Shown here one piece after another: positions 9,601 to 20,633 of a stretch of 64,000 nucleotides of DNA. Under the pieces are notes generated by a model that did no database searches, was not told where the DNA came from, and saw nothing but the letters and a program-made list of their open reading frames with translations. The stretch comes from Bagarius yarrelli. Taxonomy: Eukaryota > Chordata > Actinopteri > Siluriformes > Sisoridae. A program made the position numbers and the translations under genes. Numbering within the stretch: position 1 is the stretch's first letter; the number at the start of each line of letters is the position of its first letter. The stretch covers positions 5,001-69,000 of the forward strand of contig VCAZ01000005.1 in NCBI GenBank assembly GCA_005784505.1. The letters run 5' to 3'.

Positions 9601-12028
9601 TCTGTAAACAAATAAATAAAAAAAGGAACGCACTGTCAAAAAAAAAAAAAAGATATTTAAAACGCTGCGAATCAATGAGCTCAGGATGCAATGAGTACCC
9701 AACTATTTTTTTCTCCGTTTTAAGACAGCATTGATTTGCTGAACATTTAAATATGACGCGGAAGCAAAAAACGAAATCATTATTTATAGTCATAATTGTA
9801 ATAATTAATAACAGGAGTAATTAATGACACAACAGGAAAAGACAGCAAAAAGGAACACGTTTGCTTGATGTCCAATCAAACCGAAACTAAAAACTAAAAT
9901 AAAGCACAATAACTAACATGAAATCAGGACAGGTCTTCCTGTTGACCTGGTATATAATAACACTATTACTATAAATCGAATGACCCTTTCTTGATCCCTG
10001 TTTTTCTCATGTGCACACACACAACTTTGATAACAGCGTCTTGATAGTCCGTGTCTGTACGGGGATCTTGATGTGCCATTCAAATGTGTTCTCGTGTGTG
10101 TATTTTCCTCTTACAACCGTCTATCAAAACAAGTAGCACAAGTGCCTTTTTCACTGCTCCTCTCTGCCTCTGCTTATGCAAATGGCATTTGCATGAAACC
10201 CTGTTGCCTCGCGGGCCCTTCCTGTCCTGAGAAACACTTGGCAGTTTATGAGGCTCCACACACACTGAGGCTACAGATTGGACACAGGCCTAAATACTGA
10301 AAGCCAATGGAGCTGCCGCTGCTGCTGGAAATGAATTCCACATGTCCGGTTTGCCGTCTCAGGGCATCTTGTGTTGTTTAGAGGTGCTATAACCGCGGTA
10401 ATGCGATGACAAGTAGGTCAGTTTTACTGCGATACTAAATCCATGTCCATTTTCTATACAGACTACCAAACAGCTTAGACATGTGCCTCAAATCCAGACT
10501 AAATACTATACCATTCCTGTCCCAGACATTAATCTGCCACTAAGGTGCCTGTGCGTAGCGAGAAATCTGATCTAAAAGCCTACAGTGGAAAAATAACAGT
10601 CAAATTCAATATGATGATAAAAGAGCAGAGCGAATTGAAAGATAAGATAATGCTGCGAGTCTAGGTCTAGACAAATATGTGTCTGTAAAAGCAAGCTTAA
10701 GCTCAGTTAGATAAACCTGACGTCAGTGGAGCAGGGACTGTATCAAAGTGACATGACATATATGGAAGATTTTACAGCTAAGAAACAGACTGACCAAACA
10801 TTAATCTCTCTTTCTCCTGTTTCTCTCTCTCTCTCTCTCTCTCCTGTTTCTCTCTCTCTCTTTTCCTCTCTGGCATGTCCGCTTCTGAGTCAGAATACTT
10901 AATCCCCAAAGTGCTACAGTGGAGCATGTTTTTCTCCTCTGTTTGTGTAGCTTATTAATGGCTTTTAAAGTTAACGCAGACAGAAATACCGAATGAAAAC
11001 AGTCCATCAGGCTTCATTCTGAAAACCTCCAGACGTGTGCAGTGTCACGGTAGACGTTTTAATCGAGGGAAGACGATATATTGTACTTCAGGACTTCCTC
11101 CTTCATTTTACTTGTCAGCTTAGAGTTCCTTAGATACAATGCAAAGCATTTATGTGGCAGGGCTGTGAGGGGGAGAAGAAATTATATATATATTAAGTAT
11201 TTACACTGAGGCTATATCAATTAGTTTTATTATATAATAAAGATTTATTAAGATAAGTGGTGGCATAATAGGATCAGATAGGAGGCTAAACTATTTAGCC
11301 TTAGGCAATGTTAGATCTCTTGTCCACGGCATGGTAGAAATGATGAAAAACGGTCTCACCCACACTCGGAAAGGCTGATAGGCAACTGCAGTCATGATTT
11401 TTACATGATTTATACTATTAATGAGACATGTACACATGGATAGCCAGACTGGAGACAAGAGTTCGCTACAACCCGGACAGATGTGTTGATGATGTATGTA
11501 TGTTATAAGCAGGTGGGTATAAGTATATTAATAAATGTCTAATGTCCTATTGTAAAGTCTCTGCATGGTGTACCAAATCCAGGAAATGCATATTTGGGAA
11601 GATGAGGGGATGATGATGATGATGATGGCCAGGAGCTGGTGGAATGTCTAAAATGTGTTGTTGGAGTACTGGGGGCAGGTACGTTAGGGGTTAGATAAGC
11701 AAACCACTGGAGAGAGTCTGTATACTGCAGTAAAGACCAGACGAAGATTGCATAAGGTGACTCCAGTGTGGATACGCAACACCGATATTAATTCTGCCTT
11801 TTTGCTAGTAGGAAAGCCTATCATAATGTTTGGACAGAAGAATTTTATTGGATAAACATTTCTTGGTTCTACACCTTCTAAAGCATATATAAATATTAAT
11901 ACATTTAGACGGATTAACTTAATAATTGCTATCGGGATGTGAAGAGACTTTTAACCAGAAGAATGAGAAATGTTTCTGATTGTACCTTTAAGTAGGTTAG
12001 GTACATTATATAAGACCATTTTTATTAG
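9601..12028. other. Non-coding sequence with small simple repeats
   Basis: Contains an A-run at 9641-9653, a CT-rich microsatellite at 10803-10863 and a short TGA/GAT repeat near 11609-11627. No exon, RNA gene or larger transposon relic is recognised. Confidence 0.45.
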
Positions 12029-12206
12029 TGCAGTGGTTAAGGTGTTGAATTGCTAACTGGAAAATCGTGGTTTGATTCCCAGCACCACCAAGCTGCCACA
12101 GTTGGGCCCCTGAGCAAGGCCCTCAACCCCAAATTGCTCATCTGTATAACAGAGATAAATGTAAGTCTCTCTCTGAATAAAAGTGTCTGATTGATGCCGT
12201 AAACAT
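12029..12206 (+). mobile_element. SINE-A, nearly full length
   Basis: Head GCAGTGGTTAAGGTGTTG, B box GGTTTGATTCCC, core TTGGGCCCCTGAGCAAGGCC, tail GAGATAAATGTAAGT and a GCCGTAAAC end. Confidence 0.88.
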
Positions 12207-12261
12207 GAATATACATTTTCTGACCCATTAATTACGTCATGGAGTGAAAGAGTTTGCTTAA

Positions 12262-12628
12262 TCATCCATCCATCCATCCATCCATCCATTCATCATCTAT
12301 ACCCGCTTATTTCCTAATTCAGGGTCACAGGGATCTGCTGGTGTCTATCCCAGCCGTCTCTGGGAGGGAAAAAGACAAGAGGGGTATACCCTGAACAGGT
12401 CACCAGTCCATTACAGGGCCACCCACACACATCCTCATATGGGCAACTTAGAATCACCGATCAATCTAACATACATGTTTTTGGACTGCGGAAGGAAACC
12501 GGAGAACCCGGAGTAAACCTACACAATCACTGGGAGAACATTCAAACTTCACACAGAAAAGCCCCCGCCAGGGAATCGAACCCGGGACCTTCTTGCCGCG
12601 AGTCTCTAAGACACTGAACTGCCCCTTT
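12262..12628 (-). mobile_element. SINE-B, full length
   Basis: Begins with a CCATCCATCCAT tail and proceeds through CAGTCCATTACAGGGCCAC and TTTTTGGACTGCGGAAGGAA to a B box readable as GGGTTCGATTCCC on the minus strand. The A-box end is decayed. It lies about 0.7 kb upstream of lgr4 exon 1. Confidence 0.88.
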
Positions 12629-12779
12629 AATTAATGAAACAGTTTATTTTTTTTTTATTGTTTGGATTTGTATGATTTTTTTCTCTTTGGTACCTCCAGG
12701 ACGCTGCTCGGGGTTAAACTTTCCTTCCCACAGCTAATAGCCATATTGAGAAGTTATGAATATTTAGCAGGACATTAGC

Positions 12780-13314
12780 ATATTCATCAGCTCGTGCGTA
12801 GCTGGCTGTCCCGAGCAGAAAGCGGGGCAGGATCGCAGGAGCTGCACAAACCGAGGGGCGGATATCGCGCGACTGTGTTTTTCAATGCGAAACGGAGGAA
12901 ACACGCTGAAACCACCACCGACACCAACACCACTACCACCACCGACACCAAGCCGCGCTGCGCGTCTGCTCGTCGTTTTGTCACCTTATTATTTAGCGAA
13001 CATTCAGGAACCCCGCGCGGTTGTGCGGTCTTGTTGTTTGCGGTTGGAGAAACAAAAGCGAGGGAAAAAAAGGTGTTTGTGCGGTCGTACGGGACTTAAA
13101 TCCGTGCGGCATGAACGTGCGCTCACCGGCCATGTTTTGGGTTCGAGTGGAGCGGCTGTTTTAAGCGCGACATGCACGGATAAACAAAGAGGCGGCTACT
13201 GTGGTGTCCGTTAACTCGCCCGCAGTTCGAACTCTTAACAAAAAGCAGGAATAAATCTACATTCGCGGTTTGCTCTCTAAGGCTGGTGCTTGTGTGCATG
13301 AACAGAACTCCACG
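12780..13314 (+). promoter_or_regulatory. lgr4: CpG-rich putative lgr4 promoter and 5' leader
   Basis: CpG density and G+C rise sharply from about 12780 and continue through exon 1, in contrast to the AT-rich surroundings. A GC box (GGGGCGG, 12855-12861) is present. No convincing TATA box is seen, as expected for a CpG-island promoter. The transcription start and any 5' non-coding exon cannot be fixed from sequence alone. Upstream ATGs occur, for example at 13111 (17 codons) and 13298 (6 codons, stop overlapping the main start). Confidence 0.6.
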
Positions 13315-13502
13315 ATGATGCACTCGCTTGCCGTCCGGATCCTCGTTGTTGGTTTGTGCGTGCACGGTGCTGCGGCTCAGGCAGTGTCCACTCCGGCCGT
13401 GTGCGCGCTCGCGTGCCGCTGCGACGGAGACGGAGGCGCTGACTGCTCCGGGAGAGGACTGAGCTCCGTACCGAGCGGCCTCAGCGCCTTTACCTACTAC
13501 CT
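13315..13502 (+). CDS. lgr4: lgr4 exon 1: signal peptide and LRR N-terminal cap
   Basis: First coding exon of leucine-rich-repeat G-protein-coupled receptor 4, a plasma-membrane receptor for R-spondins that boosts Wnt signalling by restraining the ligases ZNRF3/RNF43 (family knowledge). The exon gives 62 codons plus two bases. Residues about 1-21 form a hydrophobic signal peptide. Cys30, Cys34, Cys36 and Cys44 (C-x3-C-x-C-x7-C) make the LRRNT cap. DCSGRGL and GLSAFT match LGR4 rather than LGR5 or LGR6. I chose the first of two tandem ATGs (13315, 13318); both have A at -3. The frame is open further upstream only through a non-ATG codon. The donor GTAAGT follows at 13503, phase 2. The gene continues at 49386. 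Confidence 0.92.
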
Positions 13503-13650
13503 GTAAGTCAACCATCTCTCCGCTTTCATTCACCACCAGCAACACATGCACATGCTGGTGTAGTCGGTGTGTCACAGTTCGGGGAAAGGGAAGGAGTTTT
13601 ACACGCGGAAAAGTGCGCTAAATCCCACGGATTCACTTTAAATACAGTGT

Positions 13651-14582
13651 GATGGTGATTAAACTCTTTCGCAGTTTTAACTTTAACTTTAGAGCAAAGA
13701 TCGTAGGATCGGAATATTCTGGGTTTAATTCCCAGCACCCTCTGTTTGCCTCTGCTGGGCCCCTAAGCAAGGCCCTTAACTTTTACCTGCTCAGTTGGAT
13801 AATAAAATTAGATAAATCTGTCTGATGAAGATAAATAAGTCTGTCGGGATAAAGCGTGTCTGCTAAATGTAAATGTAAGATGAATTGCAGGAAAGTGGTG
13901 GCTTAGTGATAAGGTGTTGGACTGATAACTGGAAAATTGGGTTTCTAGTCCCAGCACCACCTAACCGTCTCTGCTGGGCCCCTGAGCAAGGCCCTTAACT
14001 CTCAACCTGCTTAGCTGGAAAATAAAATTAGATAAATATAAGTCTGTCTGGGGCAGTGGTGTGGGCAGTTGCTGATCTGAAGACCAGGCAGGCAGACCTG
14101 GGTTCCAGCCCCACCACCGGCAAGCCAACCACTGTTTGGTCCTTGAGCAAGACCCTTAACCCCTCCTGTACCTGCGTTCTGACCCCAACTTACTAAGAAG
14201 GTCCGGAAGGAGAATTTAACTGTGCTGTGTATATGAGACAAAATAAATGCGATGGCTTGGTTGTAAGGACTAATAATCGGGGTTCGATTCCCAGCACCAC
14301 CCATTTGAGCAAGACCCTTAACTCTCACCTGCTCAGTTGGATAATGAAATGAGATAAATATAAGTCTGTCTGGATAAAGTGTGTCTGCTAAATGTAAATG
14401 TAAGATGAATTGTTGGACTGATACCTAGAAGATTGGGGTTCGATTCCCAGCACCACCAGGTTACCACCGCTGGGCCCTCTGAGCAAAGCTCTTAACACTT
14501 AACATTGCTCAGTTGTCTAGAAGAGATAAATGTAGGTCGCTCTTGATAAAGGGGGTCTGCCAAATACCGTAAATGTAAATTT
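13651..14582 (+). mobile_element. Head-to-tail SINE cluster: four SINE-A and one SINE-C
   Basis: Five same-strand units abut one another: SINE-A at 13651-13878, 13893-14049, 14250-14404 and 14405-14582, and SINE-C at 14050-14248. B-box sequences such as GGGTTCGATTCCCAGCACCA recur. The junction TAAATGTAAATGTAAGATGA occurs at two boundaries (near 13868 and 14391), suggesting tandem duplication rather than only independent insertions. The cluster starts about 150 bp after exon 1. Confidence 0.85.
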
Positions 14583-15920
14583 AGTTTCAAGCTTAAATAT
14601 CAGCAGTAAATTTATCCTTAACGCACACACTAATGACCTCCTGGTGCTGAATTCACCTTTAGTATTAACGTCTCCCGGGAAAAGTGTTGGATTAACCTTA
14701 ATAACATCAGACACGTTCTGCTGGGGTTTTATTTAACACGGTATTACATTAACTTGTGGTTTTTGATTAACTCTATATTTGGAATTTGCAGTGTTGAATG
14801 AAATAACAGTTATAACAGCGACGAATGAACGTATGTGGGTGAATCGACTCTTCCAGTCTTGTACCAAATCTATAGCGGTGAATAGGACTGCAAAAAAAAA
14901 CCCCTGATTATTTTAATCGTTGATTAAGTAATAAAATAATCTGTAGTTAGGTCAACTGTGACGAATGAAATTTGTTCAATTGTCAATAATTGTATTATTT
15001 ATTTAATCAACAGGGAAAAACTGCTTGCTTTTATTAAACTTAAAAAAAAGAACTTATAAGTGGTGAACTTATATATTTATATAAGTATATACATTTTTGT
15101 GTGAAAAAAATGCCCACACAAGGTTGGTTCGGCTTTGTTTGCACTCTAATGCAGTGGTTTTTAACCTATATTGGACACCCCCCCTCCCCCATTAAAGTGG
15201 TTTTCAACCTGTATTAGACAACCACCCTCCCCCTAATTACTGCCCCCATGCTTCAGCCCACACGTCATGCACAAAACCTGGATGTTTTCTGACATCAGAC
15301 CCCGATATTGTTATGAGCGTCAGTGCTGTGTCTTCTTCTCTGTTGCACTGCCTGAGCACTGAATTACATTCACACGAGTTAAAATGTTGTCCAAAATGTC
15401 GACCAATTGTTTTAAATGAAAGTCTGTACTGATAATCAAACCCCGTCACAGCCTTTAATGAACATTAGGTGGTAACTCAGCTTGGTTAGAGCTTCAATGT
15501 TGCATAACTCTGTTAGTGTTGGAATTACTCTATAGTGTTAAATCAACTGTTCCAGCGATAAAATAATTTTACTATAATATAAAATGATCTCTGTGGTGAA
15601 GATTTTTTTAATAGTATTGAATTAACACTTACTGGTGAATTTATTATAACAGTGTAGAATTAAAAATATACGTTGGAATTAACACCTAGTGGTGAGTGAA
15701 CTAGATGATAGTGATGGATTAACATTATTGATTAATTAATTCTGTTATCATCCTCAAAAGCTCCATTAACAATAGAATTTCGTCTATAGTAGTTAATTAA
15801 CTCTGGTATTGTTTAAGATTAAATCTAGAGCAGATAATTAAGACCTAAAGTTTTGAATTTACTCTGCAAATGTAAATTAACTTAGTTACAGTGGTAGCCT
15901 AATTCTGTGGTGGCTAGTTA
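14583..15920. other. AT-rich intronic DNA, degenerate repeat fragments
   Basis: From about 15470 onward, motifs such as GTGGTGAATTAAC and TTGAATTAAC recur irregularly. This looks like a decayed edge of the minisatellite that follows. A piece at 14885-14945 (AGGACTGCAAAAA then ATTTTAATCGTTGATTAA) resembles a MITE end. Confidence 0.5.
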
Positions 15921-17512
15921 CCTTATTAACATTGTTAAATTACCTGTATAGTGATTGATTAACTATAGTTACATTGTTGAATTAACTGTATAGTGATTGA
16001 TTAGCTATATTTACATTGTTGAATTAACTATAGCAATTAATTAACTATAGTTACATTGTTGAATTAACTGTATAGTGATTGATTAGCTATATTTACATTA
16101 ATACATTAACTAAAGTAATTAACCAATTATAGTTACATTGCTGAATTAAGTATATAACAGTCAATGAACTATAGTCACATTGTTGAATTAACTCTATAGC
16201 CGAAAATTAACTATAGTTATGTTGTTGAATTAACTCTATAGCAGTGAATTAAGTATAATTACATTGTTAAATTAACTCTATAGCCGTAAATTAAGTATAG
16301 TTACGGTGTTGAATTAACTCTATAGCAGTCAGTTGAGTATAATTACATTAAGTAAACTCTATTGTCGTATTACCTATAGTTATGTTGTTTAATTAACTCT
16401 ATAGCAGTGAATTAAGTATAATTACAGTGTTTAATTATTACTCTATAGCCCCAAATTAACTATAGTTACATTGTTGAATTAACTCTATAGCAGTGAATTA
16501 AGTGTAATTACATTGTTGAATTAACTCTATAGCCGAAAATTAACTATAGTTATGTTGTTGAATTAACTCTATAGCAGTGAATTAAGTATAATTACATTGT
16601 TAAATTAACTCTATAGCCGTAAATTAAGTATAGTTACGGTGTTGAATTAACTCTATAGCAGTGAATTAAGTATAATTACATTGTTAAATTAACTCTATAG
16701 CCGTAAATTAACTATAGTTATGTTGTTGAATTAACTCTATAGCAGTGAATTAAGTATAATTACATTGTTAAATTAACTCTATAGCCGTAAATTAAGTATA
16801 GTTACGGTTTGAATAACGGTGAATTGAAATTAACTCTATAGCAGTGAATTAAGTATAATTACATTGTTAATTAACTCTATAGCCGGTGTTGATAATCGAT
16901 AGCAATTAAGTATTAGTTGAATTAAGTCTTATAGCAATAATAAGTTACATTGTTAAATTAACTCTATAGCCGTAAAGGATTAAGTATAGTTTACGGTGTT
17001 GAATTAACTCTATAGCAGTGAATTAAGTATAATTACATTGTTAAATTAACTCTATAGCAGTGAATTAACTATAGTTATGTTGTTGAATTAACTCTATAGC
17101 AGTGAATTAAGTATAATTACATTGTTAAATTAACTCTATAGCCGTAAATTAAGTATAGTTACGGTGTTGAATTAACTCTATAGCAGTGAATTAAGTATAA
17201 TTACATTGTTAAATTAACTCTATAGCAGTAAATTAAGTATAATTTACGGCCATTGTTAAATTAACTCTAACTTAGCATAATATAATTAACCGTAAATTAA
17301 GTATAGTAGTTACGGTGTTGAATTAACTCTCTATAGCAGTGAATTAAGTATAATTACATTGTTAAATTAACTCTATAGCCGTAAATTAAGTATAGTTACG
17401 GTGTTGAATTAACTCTATAGCAGTGAATTAAGTATAATTACATTGTTAAATTAACTCTATAGCCGTAAATTAAGTATAGTTACGGTGTTGAATTAACTCT
17501 ATAGCCCTGAAT
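15921..17512. repeat. 42-bp AT-rich minisatellite with 84-bp higher-order unit
   Basis: Two 42-bp variants alternate: one contains AACTCTATAGCAGTGAATTA then AGTATAATTACATTG, the other AACTCTATAGCCGTAAATTA then AGTATAGTTACGGTG. Regularity is highest in 16230-16800 and 17000-17510. Units at about 16805-16990 and 17235-17335 are scrambled. No coding potential. Confidence 0.93.
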
Positions 17513-18327
17513 TAACTCACTTGTAGTACCTCAGTTACAAGTTAACCTCAGATACAGTGTAAACTTAACTCTCCAGTCATAAGTTGTCGTTCATACAGGT
17601 ACAAAAACATTTCCTAATGTTATGATTACCATGAAAGTATGAATAGTCCCAAAGCCACACTTTCGAACTGAACACTTTCTGCCTGGAGCAGCGCGACATG
17701 TTTCTGTGACAGGGCCATTGTTTTATTTGGAAAGAAATCGGGACGGGTGACTACACAGGCCAATATTCAGCGCAAATAGCCATTTCCCCTAAGTAGAGCA
17801 GGAGGCAGGGGGGGGGTAAGTGTGGAGGGAGGTGGAGTGAAGTGTGCAGAACTATTGCCGCTTTATTAAACACCTCTCAGACAGACTGGTGAACTTCGGG
17901 CAAACCGAGACAGGATTGTTTATGTGGCTCAGACTTATTCTCAGTCCGTTTTTTCCCAGAGCATTCCACACACTCAGGCAGGAGGGGACTTTTGCACTGT
18001 AGGGCATCGGGGTTATACAAGAACATCATAAAAAGGTTCTGTGTTGCCGCTCCTTATATACCTGTAGTGTAAATAAAGGGTTTCTTGCTTGGCTCATGTA
18101 CAAGATAAAAGAATTTGCTTTATCAAAAACCATCATTACATGTGGAAATGACTAACTGCAGTTGGAGTTTATAAGCTCTTTACAAGCGCACGTAGGGAGG
18201 GAACAAGGTAGAAATTGATAAGCACGTCCAAGCCAATGTGAACCGCAGGTTAAAAAGTAACAGCAGTTCCTGATTCTGAACTGGTCAATGTTTATGCAGT
18301 TCAGTTTGTTAAAAGGAGGAAGTGAAG
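17513..18327. other. No recognised feature
   Basis: Intronic DNA with a short G-run near 17808-17816. Nothing is assignable. Confidence 0.4.
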
Positions 18328-18477
18328 TGGTAGCGTGGTGGTTAAGGTGCCAGCACTACCAAAGTGCCACTGTTGGGCCCCTAAGCAAGGCCCTTAACCC
18401 CCAATTGCTCAGTTGTATAAATGAAGGACGTCGCTAAGGACGTCTGCCAAATACTATAAATGTAAATGTAAATTTTT
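18328..18477 (+). mobile_element. SINE-A with short internal deletion
   Basis: Head GAAGTGGTAGCGTGGTGGTT, then a jump to CCAGCACTACC (B-box region deleted), core TGGGCCCCTAAGCAAGGCCC and a GTCTGCCAAATACTATAAAT tail. Confidence 0.88.
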
Positions 18478-19801
18478 AATCATTGTTGTAACATTGCATA
18501 TCAAAGTTTTCCTGATTTCAGTTCTTTATTGTCAAGAATATCTTTTATATCTCGTCTTCTCAAAAACCAACACACTTTGATGAAGTTGCATGACGGTATA
18601 ACGCTCACTGTCAGAAAAGAAATATAATCAACCTCGTCAACAAATTTCCTGAAGCATTTTAGTCCACTTATATCACAGATCGTTGTCCTAAAGGACCATA
18701 ATTAACACTTATTTAGGGACACTTATTTAAGATTTTAGAGTTACTTTTATCATTCTGTGGTGTCTGCTAAACATACGTGTCCCCTGCACCGCTTAAAATA
18801 TTGCGGGACTAAACCAATTTTGCTGAAGTACAGAGGAATTTTCTAATTCTTTAGTCTTAGCTAGCATGACTAGATTTATAGCTAGCTTCTGACCAATCAG
18901 AGTTGAAAATCCAGAGTTGCTGTAGTTTTAATGTTTTATTTATTGTCATGCAAAAAAAAAAAGCCATATTTGGTTACACCATACAACACACACACATGTG
19001 GGTTTATAAGTTACTGTAAATGTTATATTAAAAAGTCTTGTGTCACAATCAGTGGTAACTTTTATTAGAACACCACCAACCTCGAGTTACTAAATGACTC
19101 TTGACTCACATTTTCACACACTTCTCTCCTGTCAGGCCACTGATTGTATATCACCCAAGCCCCTCCTCATGAAAGCCCAGTTCTCTTTATTACCACCCCA
19201 CTCTATTTCCTCGAAGTAGCTCTGCACTGCATCTTTCCCAGTCTGGCCGTTCTCTAAGCTAGAGCTCTAGAAATATCTTTGCCAAGTAGCAGAGTGTAAC
19301 CCAACGCCGGGCTAAGTCCAGTTTGCGGAAGTGATAAGGCCAGAAATAAAGCCAGAGCGTTAACACTCATGCTGGCGGGGGCCATCTTAGATATAACAGC
19401 ATGATACGGAGCGGTCGCGCACTCGCATGACCTGTGCAGATCAGACAGTGTGTCTGATAAGACCTGGGCTTGGCACACTAGCTGAAGCACTTTAATAAAA
19501 TTCTCTCAGCACACACTTGAGCAATGTCTGCTTGTTGGGGAAAAAAGTGATGATCGAGTTTTGGCTTGTAATTGTCTTTAGTGTGAAATGACAACTAGGC
19601 AGTTAGAAACAGTGCCACTATTTTGACAATTCATGCTAAATTTCAAGCAGAAGCATAAAACTCAGTGATGGATAAAGCACATGGCCTTGCAGGTAAATTT
19701 ACCCTGCTGTTATTTTTTTTATATTGTAATGAAACAACAACAACAGAAGGACGGACTAAACCCAGATCCTTACAGGATATAACATAAGACTATATTTATG
19801 A
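18478..19801. other. No recognised feature
   Basis: Intronic sequence with an A-run at 18951-18962. The minus-strand frame at 19254-19490 has no recognised similarity. Confidence 0.4.
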
Positions 19802-20005
19802 TAGGGCTGTGTAAATATAGCGATATATTTAACAATCGCGATATTCTTTCACCAAAATGTATCGATATTCTAACTTCTAGTAATCGATACTAATTTAAAT
19901 GCCATTTTAAACCGATTTACATTTGTGTTAATATTTAATTAAAACCCTCAGTACATGTCAAATGACTTCCTTTCCTGTAATTATCACTGTTACGTAGTGT
20001 TTGGT
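19802..20005 (+). mobile_element. 5' part of an ATATCG-type MITE
   Basis: Starts TAGGGCTGTGTAAATATAGC and aligns with 62802-62898 plus 63502-63590, where a sister copy is interrupted by other DNA. Shared blocks include GATTTACATTT, TTAATATTTA and ACGACTTCCT-like sequence. The right terminus is missing. Confidence 0.65.
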
Positions 20006-20110
20006 GGTAGCTTGTGTGCACAGACTGCATGTTCTTCCTATGTTTCGAAGGTTTTTCTCTTAATCGAGGAGCCTATAAATCTGAACTAGCAGCTTAGTGC
20101 TACATATATA

Positions 20111-20160
20111 ATTACATTTCTAATATTTGGCAGATGCCCCTATACACAGCAACATACAAA
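20111..20160 (-). mobile_element. SINE-A tail fragment
   Basis: TAATATTTGGCAGATGCCCC is the reverse of the SINE-A tail. The rest is absent. Confidence 0.55.
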
Positions 20161-20458
20161 ACTGTTTTAATACTGGTTTGCTAGATCATAGGCTAAGAAT
20201 GAACTGGGGACTAAAACTTTGTTAGGAGGAAGTATAGTAAGAAAAATGTAGGCTAGTTTTAGAAGTGCTGTAAGTACTAGTTTTAGAGTTTTGATGGATA
20301 GCTACCTTGGTATAGTACCACAAATACCACAGCACATTTTCAGTCGTCTCTCGTAGTACAGCCCCTGGCGACACCGAGCTGTTTTGGTGGCACTAAAAGG
20401 ACTTAACTAAGATGGATTTAACATCATGGCCGATTTGGGAGATTATGTTTAGTTTGCT

Positions 20459-20633
20459 ATCCATTTGGCAGATGTTCTTATCCAGAGCGACTAACATTTA
20501 TCTCTTTTACACAACTGAGCAATTAGGGGTCAAAGGTTTTGATCAGGGACCCAGAAGTGGCAGCTTGGTGGTGCTGGGAATTAATTCCTGATCTTCCAAT
20601 TAGCAATCAAACATCTAAACCACTATGACAACA
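20459..20633 (-). mobile_element. SINE-A, nearly full length, diverged
   Basis: The tail (TTTGGCAGATGTTCTTATCC), a substituted core and a head region ending in TCTAAACCACTATGACAACA are all recognisable in reverse. Confidence 0.85.

Noticed and set aside
12029..12206. tRNA genes at A-box/B-box sequences such as this one
   Set aside because: Heads lack pairing acceptor and anticodon stems and continue into SINE bodies. They are retroposons.
12885..13214. 109-codon frame in the CpG-rich leader
   Set aside because: Pro/Thr-rich translation of a CCACCACCGAC-type stretch. High G+C lowers stop frequency and no domain is recognisable. It could at most be a non-functional upstream ORF.
13270..13314. 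In-frame N-terminal extension of lgr4
   Set aside because: It would need a non-ATG (TTG) start, and the signal peptide fits the ATG at 13315.
13123..13575. 150-codon minus-strand frame antisense to lgr4 exon 1
   Set aside because: Shadow of the GC-rich exon and leader, crossing the real splice donor.
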